Source of the DNA: Catalinimonas niigatensis
GTDB taxonomy: Bacteria > Bacteroidota > Bacteroidia > Cytophagales > Cyclobacteriaceae
DNA: 64,000 nt
Assembly: GCF_030506285.1 (NCBI RefSeq)
Contig: NZ_CP119422.1
Span: 620,001 to 684,000 of the forward strand
Direction of reading: 5' to 3'
A model generated the notes under the pieces. That model saw nothing but the letters and a program-made list of their open reading frames with translations. It did not search any database and had not been told where the DNA came from. Each line of letters begins with the position of its first letter. The first letter of the stretch is position 1. Shown piece after piece: positions 26,041 to 34,359 of this stretch. The translations under genes were made by a program, and so were the position numbers.

Positions 26041-27324
26041 ATGTACTACCCTCGTCGTTCGTTCCTCAAAAAGATGGGAAACCTGAGCGCTACTGCTGCT
26101 TCACTTCCCCTCTTCTCTGTTACTCTTGAGCTCCAAAACATCATTAAAGCTTATGAGCATATACCGACAAAAGTATTGGCCGCTGATGAAATGTTTTGGG
26201 AGCAGATACGTCAATCCTACAAAGTTTCGCCTTACTTCATCAACCTGGAAAACGGCTATTACAGCATGGCGGCAGAACCTGTGCTTGAAGCACAAGTACA
26301 ACACCTCCGTATGATCAACCGGATTCCGTCCTTTTACATGCGCAGAAAGCAATGGGAAGATTATACAATAGTCAAAAAAGCGATGGCAGATTTTGTGGGC
26401 TGCTCTCCTGAGGAAATTGTTATCTGCCGTAATACGACAGAAGCTCTGGATACTATCATTTTTGGGCTCACAATGGAAGCCGGAGATGAAGCCATCATGT
26501 GCAGCCAGGATTATGGCAGTATGCTGGCTGCCTTTAATCAGAGGGCAAGGCGGGATAAAATCGTCAACAAAGTGATTGCTCTGCCCCTGCATCCCAAAAC
26601 CGACCAGGAAATTATAGATGCCTATGAGAAAGCCATAACACCTCATACCAAAGTAATTCTGGTCTCACACCTGATCAACATTACCGGGCAGGTACTACCG
26701 GTCAAAGCTCTTGCTGAGATGGCACATAGCAAAGGCGTAGAAATCATCTCCGACTCCGCTCATGCGATCGGTCAGCTGGATTTCAAAATACCTGATCTGG
26801 ACTGTGATTATCTGGGTAGCAGCCTGCACAAATGGGTAGGGGCTCCTTTGGGCTCTGGCCTTATGTATATCCGTAAAGACAAAATAGAGAAAGTATGGCC
26901 CCTCTTTGGCGACGATACCTATGCCGATGATGACATTCGCAAATTTGAGCACATTGGTACCCATCCCTGCTCTACAAACCTGGCAATTATAGATGCTCTT
27001 AACTTTCAGAAAACAATTGGTATTGAGCGTAAAGAAGCCCGGCTTAAGTATTTGAGAAATTACTGGCTTGATCAGGTAAAAGACATACCGAGAATCAAAA
27101 TCAATACACCCTACGAAAAAGCTCGTTCTTCTGCCATCGCCAATGTTGGTATAAGAGGGCTAAGTCCGGCAGAACTAGCCAACAAACTTTTTCAAGACTT
27201 CCATATTTTTACCGTAGCCATAGATGGTGAAACGGTCAAAGGGATACGCGTCACCCCACATCTCTACACCAGCCTGGAAGAACTTGATCAGTTGGTTGAT
27301 GCTTTGAAAGCACTGAGTGCTTAA
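26041..27324 (+). CDS. Tat-exported class V aminotransferase-fold PLP enzyme (isopenicillin-N-epimerase-like)
   Basis: From the ATG at 26041 the protein has 427 residues and opens with a twin-arginine signal (PRRSFLKKMG, then a hydrophobic stretch). An in-frame ATG at 25975 would add 22 residues before the signal and is less likely. Fold-type I motifs are RNTTEALD (130-137), SDSAHAIGQ (PLP-ring Asp238) and LGSSLHKWVGAP (Schiff-base K264). Relatives are annotated as isopenicillin N epimerase or cysteine-desulfurase-like, mostly without proven substrates. It follows the beta-lactamase/NamZ fusion by 136 bp on the same strand, so a role on cell-wall amino acids (racemisation or elimination) is possible but only inferred. 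Confidence 0.83.
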   Translation: MYYPRRSFLKKMGNLSATAASLPLFSVTLELQNIIKAYEHIPTKVLAADEMFWEQIRQSYKVSPYFINLENGYYSMAAEPVLEAQVQHLRMINRIPSFYMRRKQWEDYTIVKKAMADFVGCSPEEIVICRNTTEALDTIIFGLTMEAGDEAIMCSQDYGSMLAAFNQRARRDKIVNKVIALPLHPKTDQEIIDAYEKAITPHTKVILVSHLINITGQVLPVKALAEMAHSKGVEIISDSAHAIGQLDFKIPDLDCDYLGSSLHKWVGAPLGSGLMYIRKDKIEKVWPLFGDDTYADDDIRKFEHIGTHPCSTNLAIIDALNFQKTIGIERKEARLKYLRNYWLDQVKDIPRIKINTPYEKARSSAIANVGIRGLSPAELANKLFQDFHIFTVAIDGETVKGIRVTPHLYTSLEELDQLVDALKALSA

Positions 27325-27377
27325 AAGCTGCTGTAAAGAAAAAGCAAATTTGCTAAGGCTATGATGGATTTGCTTAT

Positions 27378-27385
27378 TATTTTTG
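27378..27385 (+). promoter_or_regulatory. Possible -7 element (TATTTTTG) before the CxxC lipoprotein gene
   Basis: TATTTTTG fits TAnnTTTG but lies only 4 bp before the ATG at 27390. A TTTG at 27349-27352 is about 25 bp upstream, longer than usual for a -33 element. Confidence 0.3.
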
Positions 27386-27389
27386 CCCC

Positions 27390-27740
27390 ATGAAATGGAT
27401 TAAAATTATCGCTCTCTTCATACTGTGTTTTTCTCTTCAGCAATGCATGATTGACGGAAGTAAAGAAAGCACAACTACTGAACAAAGCCAGGATCAAAAA
27501 ACAATACTGGTATACGGTAGCGATGAATGCAGCCACTGTGTTGACTTCAAGAAAAAGCTGGATTCTGCCGGATATGAATATACTTTTTATGATGTGGAAA
27601 AAAACCAAAGCCTTGCAGATGAGATGCTCCTCAAAGTGCAAGAAAGTGGATTCCAGGGTTATATCAGTTTTCCTGTAGTTGAGGTAAATGGTGTAGTCAA
27701 AGTGAATCCTACTTTGGAAACAGTAAAACAAGCGCTATAA
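27390..27740 (+). CDS. Glutaredoxin-like lipoprotein with CSHC motif
   Basis: The 116-residue protein has a lipoprotein signal (LQQC, C19) and a thioredoxin-fold domain: ILVYGSDECSHCVDFKKKL with redox C47 and C50, and the cis-Pro segment SFPVVEVNG. Its small size and GSDECSHC start resemble glutaredoxins more than TlpA. It is anchored in the envelope and may reduce a specific exported partner. It lies 65 bp after the class V PLP gene on the same strand. Confidence 0.8.
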   Translation: MKWIKIIALFILCFSLQQCMIDGSKESTTTEQSQDQKTILVYGSDECSHCVDFKKKLDSAGYEYTFYDVEKNQSLADEMLLKVQESGFQGYISFPVVEVNGVVKVNPTLETVKQAL

Positions 27741-27753
27741 ATGTTAGTCTGAC

Positions 27754-28284
27754 TCAATTGCTTTCCAACATAGGATAATAACGTTCTTTCAGAATGTGCT
27801 TATGGTGCAATCCATGGCCTACGATGGTAAAGCCAAGCGCCAACACAGTAGTTCTTTTTTCAGAACAGATTCCTTCTCTTAACAGCATTTTGTCATCAAA
27901 ACTAGCAAACAGCAAGATGGTAGACTCACGTACCACTGCAAATTCATGCAGTAAATCCTCTACCCCGCGTTTATTTGCCAGGGTATTTGCAGCAAATAAA
28001 TCCTGATCCATACCCGGCAATTCTGTCTGGTCATTTCTGGCAAAACGTAGTGCTCGGTAGGCAAAAATTCTTTCGGTATCAATCATATGTTGCAGCACTT
28101 CCTTTACCGTCCACTTTCCGGGAGCATATGCCTGATCTCCTAAAGCGAGAAGAATTTTTTTATCTGCTGTAAAATATTCACTACCAAACTGCTCAAGCGC
28201 ATTTTCCAGGTCTAGTGTATCTCCTACTTTCTGGATGTAGGTATCATAAAAATCAGGAATAAAAGGCAGGTTTGATTTACGCAT
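27754..28284 (-). CDS. DinB-family protein
   Basis: The 176-residue four-helix-bundle protein has the DinB/YfiT pattern: WTVKEVLQHMIDTERIFAYRALRFAR in the middle and TIVGHGLHHKHILKERY at the end. This supplies the usual three-His metal site (the His in LQHMIDTE plus the His pair in GHGLHHKH). Members include thiol transferases and proteins of unknown function. It converges with the preceding lipoprotein gene with 13 bp between stops. Confidence 0.87.
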   Translation of the reverse strand: MRKSNLPFIPDFYDTYIQKVGDTLDLENALEQFGSEYFTADKKILLALGDQAYAPGKWTVKEVLQHMIDTERIFAYRALRFARNDQTELPGMDQDLFAANTLANKRGVEDLLHEFAVVRESTILLFASFDDKMLLREGICSEKRTTVLALGFTIVGHGLHHKHILKERYYPMLESN

Positions 28285-28338
28285 ATATAGGAATTTAGGT
28301 ATGTAAAACTCAATTTTCAGCTACAAGCAGTAAAGCAT

Positions 28339-28893
28339 TTATTCTAATGATCGCTGTATTTCCTGCATTTTTAGCATGGTTTTCCAGTTACGGGTTGTGG
28401 CTTTCAGTCTCAGTTTTTTTTCAAAAAAATCGTTGGATAGTTTGGTGTTTCCATAACCGTTGAGACAATTTAAATACACTTCTTTTCCGATTACTTCATA
28501 CAAATCCTGAGGAAAGCTGAATTCCAAAAGTTTCACCAGATTTTGTTTTTCTGGCTTTTCTTCCAGCATGGTAATATAAAGATTTGAACTATCATCCGAT
28601 GCTTCTTTCAGAAAGGGATTGTTTTCTATGATTTGATGCAGTTCAGTTGCTTTTCTCAAGATCACTGCTACTTCAAATCCAAAATCAGTCATTATTTTAT
28701 CCTCTATTTGAGTTTTCAGGCGAGGTATATCAGCATCGGCTGTACAAAAAGCCACATTTCCACTTTGGATATAGGTACTTAAGTGTTGGAATCCGAGTGT
28801 ATTCAGAGAAACTTTCAAGTCCTGCATCCTGATCTTTTTGTGTCCCCCTACATTAATTCCTTTCAGAAAGGCAGCATAACAATCTAATTTCAT
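28339..28893 (-). CDS. DUF1697 protein
   Basis: The protein of about 184 residues shows the DUF1697 signature: YAAFLKGINVGGHKKIRMQDL at the N terminus, STYIQSGNVAF, and a PFL-type segment (NNPFLKEASDD). The ATG at 28893 is chosen because the family starts at this point; ATGs at 28905 and 28947 would add upstream residues, the latter overlapping the previous gene. The function of the family is unknown. It follows the DUF1080 lipoprotein gene almost without a gap and is co-transcribed with it. Confidence 0.85.
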   Translation of the reverse strand: MKLDCYAAFLKGINVGGHKKIRMQDLKVSLNTLGFQHLSTYIQSGNVAFCTADADIPRLKTQIEDKIMTDFGFEVAVILRKATELHQIIENNPFLKEASDDSSNLYITMLEEKPEKQNLVKLLEFSFPQDLYEVIGKEVYLNCLNGYGNTKLSNDFFEKKLRLKATTRNWKTMLKMQEIQRSLE

Positions 28894-28906
28894 TAAATCA
28901 CCCATT

Positions 28907-29608
28907 TTATAACTCCTGAATAAATATATCCTTATACCATACTTCAAGTGGGGGCCCAGAATGCACCTGTAGCCCTATGATCCCTTCCTGAGGTACATCT
29001 TCTTCCTCAGTATACTCAGTAGTAAGTTGGTTGTTTAACCATATTTTAATTTGTTTTTGCTCTGCACGTATTCTGATTTCATTCCAATCATCAGGCTTTA
29101 AAGTAGCCATCACTAGCTTTCTATCTGCCAGATCAAGAATTCTTGCACGTCGCGATTCATCATACAGGCTGCCCCATAAAGGATAAGGAGTTTCCTCATT
29201 CAGCGACTCAGTTCTGCCCCTGAATTGAGCAAAACCCTGTACCCAGCCAGAAGGAATAAATCCGATATCAGCCTGATATCCGGCGACTTCATGGCTTTCA
29301 GGAATACGCTGGCTCCTAAACTGAATTCCTCCATTACTACCTTCACCCACCAGTTTTACCTTTAGACGCAGTTCAAAATCACCATATTCCTTCACAGTAC
29401 AGAGAAATTCGTTTTGTGGAATTAAATCTGTAAGTCTACCTGCCACAATTGCCCCATCCTTTACCCTAAAAAAATCAGGGTCTCCTTCCCAGCCCTGCAA
29501 TGTTTCACCGTTGAATAAGGGTTTAGTAATCGTACGTCTTTGGCAGGAGAAGGTAAGCATCAAGAGTAGTAAAAAACTAACAGCAATTGTCTGAGGCGCT
29601 AAAATCAT
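28907..29608 (-). CDS. DUF1080 lipoprotein (3-keto-disaccharide hydrolase-like lectin fold)
   Basis: The 233-residue lipoprotein (lipobox TFSC, C22) contains one DUF1080 domain with a concanavalin-like jelly roll: LFNGETLQGWEGDP, GDFELRLKVKL, SNGGIQFRS, VAGYQADIG, DDWNEIRIRAEQ and GIIGLQVHSGPP. Some DUF1080 proteins hydrolyse 3-keto-glycosides; others may only bind glycans. A Tat-exported Gfo/Idh/MocA protein occurs 11 kb away, a frequent partner in 3-keto-sugar pathways. It is first in a two-gene unit with the DUF1697 gene. Confidence 0.87.
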   Translation of the reverse strand: MILAPQTIAVSFLLLLMLTFSCQRRTITKPLFNGETLQGWEGDPDFFRVKDGAIVAGRLTDLIPQNEFLCTVKEYGDFELRLKVKLVGEGSNGGIQFRSQRIPESHEVAGYQADIGFIPSGWVQGFAQFRGRTESLNEETPYPLWGSLYDESRRARILDLADRKLVMATLKPDDWNEIRIRAEQKQIKIWLNNQLTTEYTEEEDVPQEGIIGLQVHSGPPLEVWYKDIFIQEL

Positions 29609-30303
29609 GTTTTTCAGCAGATTTTATTAGAACTATATTTCAATTTTAAGTAAAAAATCTCTTTTATATATCCATTCAACAGAGACTTTCATCAAAAAAA
29701 TTTTGAGTTAAGGAAAATTTGTTCCTCATTTAACTAAGACAAATGAGTTGTAATAGACTAGATCGGGATTCTAGATTACTATAAATAACTGTCTTCCTAT
29801 TCTTATCATTTTATCCTTACTATAAAAATTAGTTTAAATTTAATGCCCTTGTGTTCTACACGGTCTGCAAGACGAGAGCATGCGAAAATCACGTATTGCA
29901 TGCCACGCTTAAAGCGCGAATTACGATCATCTTCGCCGGGACGATGGACGCCGGTCGTCACAGACGAGGCTGATAATGAACATCAAATATAGCGTAGTAC
30001 TTACTTTTTCTAAATTTATTAAAGCTTGTGTAATGAATGGTGATCTTTTCTTTTCTGTATATCCTTAATCGAAGATTCGCTAAAAGCAGGGTTTTCGCTT
30101 TTCTTTATTTCTATTCAAAAGCATCTCTTATATTTTCATTCATTTCTTTCAATAGATTTTTATTAAAAAAATCCCGTACTTTTCACCCTTAAATCAGATA
30201 TTTTACATCTTTTGCAGTATCAATAGTCTTATTCTTTATTTAATTGGTAAAAACAGGGACGTTGTCTGTAGAGAGCCCCGCATAAATTGTAATTGCAAGT
30301 ATT
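29609..30303. other. 695-bp divergent intergenic region with a GC-rich islet
   Basis: The region separates the DUF1080 unit from the SMP-30-like gene. Its flanks are AT-rich and look like promoter DNA, while 29843-29992 is markedly GC-rich (described separately). No tRNA or recognised ncRNA was identified. Confidence 0.5.
29843..29992. other. GC-rich islet with an open frame of 49 codons, origin unknown
   Basis: This 150-bp stretch is GC-rich, unlike the poly-A/T flanks. It holds an ATG-to-TAG frame on the plus strand whose product is arginine-rich at its start (STRSARREHAK) and ends PVVTDEADNEHQI. Dyads are present: GCATGC at 29878-29883 and 29898-29903, and GACGA/TCGTC at 29940-29959. It could be a remnant of transferred DNA, a structured RNA or a short gene. 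I have no family match and make no functional call. Confidence 0.35.
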
Positions 30304-31428
30304 ATGAAACTAAAATTTTTATTGGTTCTTCTAGTTTTAGCCAGTTGTCAAAGAATTAAAATTAGTGAAAGAAGTTATACTTTGACGACAGGGGAAGAGA
30401 AGCAGATATCTGTTAAGGGATCTGTTGATTTAGAGGATTTATCCTGGCATTCTGCCAACCCATCCGTCGCAGAAACTTCTGATGAGGGCATGGTTACAGG
30501 CGTGAGCGCAGGAGAAACTTATGTGCGTCTGGTGCTCAATCCCAACGAGCAGTTATTAGATAGTGTTAAAATTATCGTTGAACCTTCGGATGACAGTAGC
30601 TTGCAATGGCAAACAGAAGATTTTACGGCGGAGGGTAGCTTTACCAAAGGCATAGAAGGACCGGCAGTGGATCATGAAGGCAATGTGTATGCAGTAAACT
30701 TTGGCGAGCAGGGTACCATCGGTAAAGTTACTTCAGAAAATAACGCTTCTTTGTTTGTCACTTTACCTGAAGGTAGCATTGGCAATGGCATTCGCTTCAA
30801 CAGCAAAGGGGATATGCTGATTGCGGATTATCCCAAACACAATATTCTGAAAGTCAATATGCAGGACCAGAGCATCAGCGTATATGCACATGAAGGACAA
30901 ATGAATCAGCCCAACGATATCGCTATTATGGGCAATGACATCCTTTTTGCGAGTGACCCCAACTGGTCAGAATCAACTGGTAAACTTTGGAGGATTGATC
31001 CTGATGGCTCGGTATTACTACTGGAAGCTGATATGGGAACGACTAATGGCGTAGAAGTCAGTCCGGATGAAAAGACGCTTTATGTAAATGAAAGTGTCCA
31101 GCGAAAAGTATGGGCTTATGACCTGAGTCCTGAGGGTGAGATTAGCAACAAACGAGTTCTTACCGAATTCCCTGACTTTGGTATGGATGGCATGCGCTGT
31201 GATTCTGAAGGTAATTTATACATCACCCGGCATGGTAAGGGTACTGTAGTGATTGTTTCTCCTGAGGGAGAACTTTTAGAGGAGATCAGGATGCAGGGTA
31301 AGCTCCCTTCAAACATCGCTTTTGGAGGTACTGATGGACGTACCTGCTTTGTCACTCTACAGGATAGGGGTTGTATTGAAACTTTTCGTGCTGAGCATCC
31401 CGGTCGTTCCTGGAAAGCAACTCAATAA
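30304..31428 (+). CDS. SMP-30/gluconolactonase-like lipoprotein with Ig-like domain
   Basis: The 374-residue lipoprotein (lipobox LASC, C15) has a bacterial Ig-like (Big_2) domain at about 20-93 (LTTGEEKQISVKG, WHSANPSVAETSDEGMVTGV). A six-bladed SMP-30/gluconolactonase/LRE propeller fills about 100-365 (EGPAVDHEGNVYAVNFG, NGIRFNSKGDMLIADY, NQPNDIAIMGNDILFASD, TNGVEVSPDEKTLYVNES). The propeller carries the metal-site Asp/Asn loops of the family, so a lactonase-like activity on a sugar acid is plausible. It is alone on its strand, with a hairpin after its stop. Confidence 0.87.
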   Translation: MKLKFLLVLLVLASCQRIKISERSYTLTTGEEKQISVKGSVDLEDLSWHSANPSVAETSDEGMVTGVSAGETYVRLVLNPNEQLLDSVKIIVEPSDDSSLQWQTEDFTAEGSFTKGIEGPAVDHEGNVYAVNFGEQGTIGKVTSENNASLFVTLPEGSIGNGIRFNSKGDMLIADYPKHNILKVNMQDQSISVYAHEGQMNQPNDIAIMGNDILFASDPNWSESTGKLWRIDPDGSVLLLEADMGTTNGVEVSPDEKTLYVNESVQRKVWAYDLSPEGEISNKRVLTEFPDFGMDGMRCDSEGNLYITRHGKGTVVIVSPEGELLEEIRMQGKLPSNIAFGGTDGRTCFVTLQDRGCIETFRAEHPGRSWKATQ

Positions 31429-31943
31429 AAGCAGAATTTCCAAAGCAAAAGCTGCAATCTATCTGGCATCTATGCCTGCAAACCTTCATGAAACTATCTT
31501 GCTACATTAGCCAGATAGTTTTATACCTAATCCATAAAGAGCATACCTCCGAATCTAAGGATTATATCTCAACATAATTATGTTTTTCCTAAAGCTTTAA
31601 ATCAAAGTTTTGTTTTAATTTTTCCCATCAATTTTACTTCTACTATACTTCCTCAAAGTCTAATTCGCAGACAGCAGGATGTGTTTCAACATCTGAATGC
31701 ATGGAATTATGATGCGCTTTAGACTACCTTCAATTTCGCTGAGCCTCAAATTCACCTAACACTTTCTCCTGCTTTCCTACAAACGTGCTTTTTTCAGTAG
31801 TTCAGGGGTTTTGCTAGACAGAATACATCATATAAAAATATATTTATTAATATTTTAATAAATATTTATACTTTATTAGTATATTTACTGGAAATACTTG
31901 ATTTTTAATTCAAATATTAAAAAGTAATAAATTCTGTAACTTT
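31429..31943. other. AT-rich intergenic region, 515 bp
   Basis: After the hairpin at 31491-31521 there is no supportable gene. From about 31820 the DNA is extremely AT-rich, consistent with the promoter and leader of the LruC gene. TAACTTTA immediately before the ATG is only a partial -7 match. Confidence 0.5.
31491..31521 (+). terminator. Hairpin after the SMP-30-like gene
   Basis: AAACTATCT (31491-31499) and AGATAGTTT (31513-31521) pair perfectly over 9 bp around a 13-nt loop. A short T-run is included in the 3' arm. It lies about 65 bp after the stop. Confidence 0.5.
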
Positions 31944-33281
31944 ATGGAAAACAGCGCATTCTTATTCAAAAAATTCTTCCTATTAATGACAGTTGTCATG
32001 GTGTTTTTTTCAGGATGCCATGATGATGTGGATGAACTTACCGAACAATACCCTTTCCTTGAGGGAATAATAAATGTTCCAACCGAAACACTCTGTGGTG
32101 CAGCACCCAAAAAAATGAAGTTTCTTGCCGGACAACATATTGAAGCTGGTGAAGTAGAAATCAGTAATGACCTGAAAAACCTTTATATCTCAGTGAATAC
32201 TAAAAACAACTGGTTTTTTGGCGCTACACATATTTATGTCGGTAGCAAAGCAAACATGCCTCTGGGAGGAGGGGGTAATCCTAAAATTGGAAATTTTCCT
32301 TACAAGTCTTCTCATGATCCATTGGTACAAAGCTATTTGCTTACTATACCTTTAGATAAACTTGATCCATGTTTTGTAATCGCAGTACATGCTGAAGCTT
32401 TCAAATTGGACGACAAAGGTAAAGTTGTACAAAAAGAAACCGCATGGGCAGAAGGTGAACAGATCAAAGCATCAGGGAGCTGGGCCATGAATTTTGACTA
32501 TTGCCTGGAAGAATGTGTGATCAAATATCCCATTGAGGCAGTAGCTACGCTGGCTTTTGAGGATTTGTATCCCATCAAAGGGGATGCTGATTATAATGAC
32601 ATGGTACTAGATATGGCTGCCAGACAGTATTATTCCGGCAGGCAAATCAAAAGAATTGAAATGGAATTTAACCTCAAAGCCCGGGGTACCATTTATGATC
32701 ATGAGTTTGCTATACGCGTACCACTGAATGGTAGTGCCAATATAAAGATTGAAAGATTCAATGCTACGGATGCACAGGCAGTTGAAACAGAAAATATGTC
32801 GGGAGTTGGCGGTGAAAATCTCAAAATAGTGGTATTCCCTAGTACAAAACAGGTTTTACTTTCTACACAAGGCCATTTTAGCAGCAATACTTTGGCTGGA
32901 ACTCTTTTGAAAACACCTACTACCAGAACCAAAGTTACCATTTATGTGGAAGAAGGTCATCTTATGCTCAGCGCACCCTTTGATCCATATCTACATGTGA
33001 AGGAAACCGATCAGAAAATCCACATCATTGAAATCACTCAAAAAATTGATGCCGACGGTGATGGAAATAAGGATTACTGGGAAGATGAAGAGGGCATACA
33101 TCCCTTTGGAATAATCATGCATAAAGACTGGCAATGGCCACTGGAGTATGTCAATATACTTGACGTTTATCCTGATTTCAAATATGTGATTGAGGGAGGA
33201 GTGTTCAAAGCCAAAAGATTTGACTGGTACAAAACCCCTGCTGATGGTTCTGATTACTTCAGGCCTGAGTTGTTCAACTAA
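31944..33281 (+). CDS. LruC-domain lipoprotein
   Basis: The 445-residue surface-type lipoprotein (lipobox FSGC, C25) has the LruC (DUF4842-like) domain in its second half. The signature AFEDLYPIKGDADYNDMVLD is at about 204-223, followed by a long beta-rich region and a calcium-type loop DADGDGNKDYWEDEEG near 360. An N-terminal beta domain (about 55-150) precedes it. LruC proteins are common in Bacteroidota and were linked to surface or leucine-related stress genes; the biochemical role is unknown. It ends on a strong bidirectional terminator shared with the convergent kelch gene. Confidence 0.86.
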   Translation: MENSAFLFKKFFLLMTVVMVFFSGCHDDVDELTEQYPFLEGIINVPTETLCGAAPKKMKFLAGQHIEAGEVEISNDLKNLYISVNTKNNWFFGATHIYVGSKANMPLGGGGNPKIGNFPYKSSHDPLVQSYLLTIPLDKLDPCFVIAVHAEAFKLDDKGKVVQKETAWAEGEQIKASGSWAMNFDYCLEECVIKYPIEAVATLAFEDLYPIKGDADYNDMVLDMAARQYYSGRQIKRIEMEFNLKARGTIYDHEFAIRVPLNGSANIKIERFNATDAQAVETENMSGVGGENLKIVVFPSTKQVLLSTQGHFSSNTLAGTLLKTPTTRTKVTIYVEEGHLMLSAPFDPYLHVKETDQKIHIIEITQKIDADGDGNKDYWEDEEGIHPFGIIMHKDWQWPLEYVNILDVYPDFKYVIEGGVFKAKRFDWYKTPADGSDYFRPELFN

Positions 33282-33287
33282 AAAGTG

Positions 33288-33311
33288 AAGCCCCTTTCGG
33301 GGCTTTTTTTT
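33288..33311. terminator. Bidirectional terminator between the LruC and kelch genes
   Basis: AAGCCCC (33288-33294), loop TTTC, GGGGCTT (33299-33305), then T's to 33311. An A-run lies upstream, so it can serve both the plus-strand LruC gene and the minus-strand kelch gene. Confidence 0.85.
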
Positions 33312-34320
33312 ATTCGTATACTTCCATGCTGGTCAGTTCTGGACCACCACCTCGGTTTCCACTCCCGGCCGCAATATAAATTTTGTCATCATATACTATG
33401 GCCTGAGTTCCATGACGTCCCCGATTGAGAGAAGGCAGGGATTCCCACTCTCCAGTATTGATGTCCAAAGCTTCAACTTGATGATGAGCAGCTTCCATCG
33501 CTCCACTTTCGCCTCCTATTACAATCACCTTATCTCCCAAAACCACTGAAGTTGTCCCTGCCCTCATGGTGGGTATATCATTCTCCAAAGTACTCCACTC
33601 ACCACTGGCAAAATCATAGACATCTACTTCAGGGACTGTCAACTCCAGGGTTTGGCCGGTGGCATTGGAAGTGGTACGCCCTCCGGCTACATAAATTTTA
33701 TTATCAGCAACGACCGCCTGTACATGGTCTCTTTGATGAGGAGCGTCTGCTAAGCTCGTCCAGGTATTTGTGGCAGGATCATATTCATCCAACCAGCTTA
33801 CATAACCATCAGTATGTCCGTTTTGAATACCGTTGACCAGGTAAAGTTTATCATTATAGGCAAAAGCTCCAGCGGCTCCTCTCCTTCTACCCTCAGGGAT
33901 TTCCGGACCCTCGGTCCATTCATCAGTCTCAGGATCATAAATGTAAATATTGGGGATAGGCTTTTCATCAGGAAAACCACCAGTAAGGGCACCCATGACA
34001 TATAACTTACCATCGTAGGATACTGCCTGGAAGTGATTCATCTCCAAAGGTGGATTTTTGCCTTGAGACCATTCCTGGGTCTGAGGGTCATATATATCTA
34101 CCGGACGATCGCCTCTTCCACCTACTAAATAAAATTTGCCATCTACTTCAGTAAAAGCATTTTCATGACGAGCCGTGGGATCATTTTTTGAAGATACGTT
34201 TGTCCATTTTGCCTCAGTTTCAACGGCTGTACTATCTGTAGTGCTATTGCCAGCTTCTTCTTGAGTAGCGGATTGACAAGCAAAAGAAAACAAAAGGATT
34301 GCGATGCCTAAATACTTCAT
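33310..34320 (-). CDS. Kelch-repeat lipoprotein
   Basis: The 336-residue lipoprotein (lipobox SFAC, C15) consists of about six kelch-type blades with the VGGRG/VYDP pattern: KFYLVGGRGDRPVDIYDP, KLYVMGAL, KLYLVNGIQ, KIYVAGGRTTSN, KVIVIGGES and KIYIAAGSGNRGG. The C-terminal half repeats the scheme YDP-x-x-x-W. It likely forms a closed propeller on the cell surface or in the periplasm; the ligand is unknown. A PLP decarboxylase gene lies 39 bp upstream on the same strand. Confidence 0.85.
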   Translation of the reverse strand: MKYLGIAILLFSFACQSATQEEAGNSTTDSTAVETEAKWTNVSSKNDPTARHENAFTEVDGKFYLVGGRGDRPVDIYDPQTQEWSQGKNPPLEMNHFQAVSYDGKLYVMGALTGGFPDEKPIPNIYIYDPETDEWTEGPEIPEGRRRGAAGAFAYNDKLYLVNGIQNGHTDGYVSWLDEYDPATNTWTSLADAPHQRDHVQAVVADNKIYVAGGRTTSNATGQTLELTVPEVDVYDFASGEWSTLENDIPTMRAGTTSVVLGDKVIVIGGESGAMEAAHHQVEALDINTGEWESLPSLNRGRHGTQAIVYDDKIYIAAGSGNRGGGPELTSMEVYE

Positions 34321-34359
34321 TGGATTTGATTTGGTTGGTAATGATTTTTTGAATTTGAA

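Noticed and set aside
26101-26646. A 181-codon minus-strand frame inside the class V PLP gene
   Set aside because: It is antisense to a clearly identified enzyme and has no family match.
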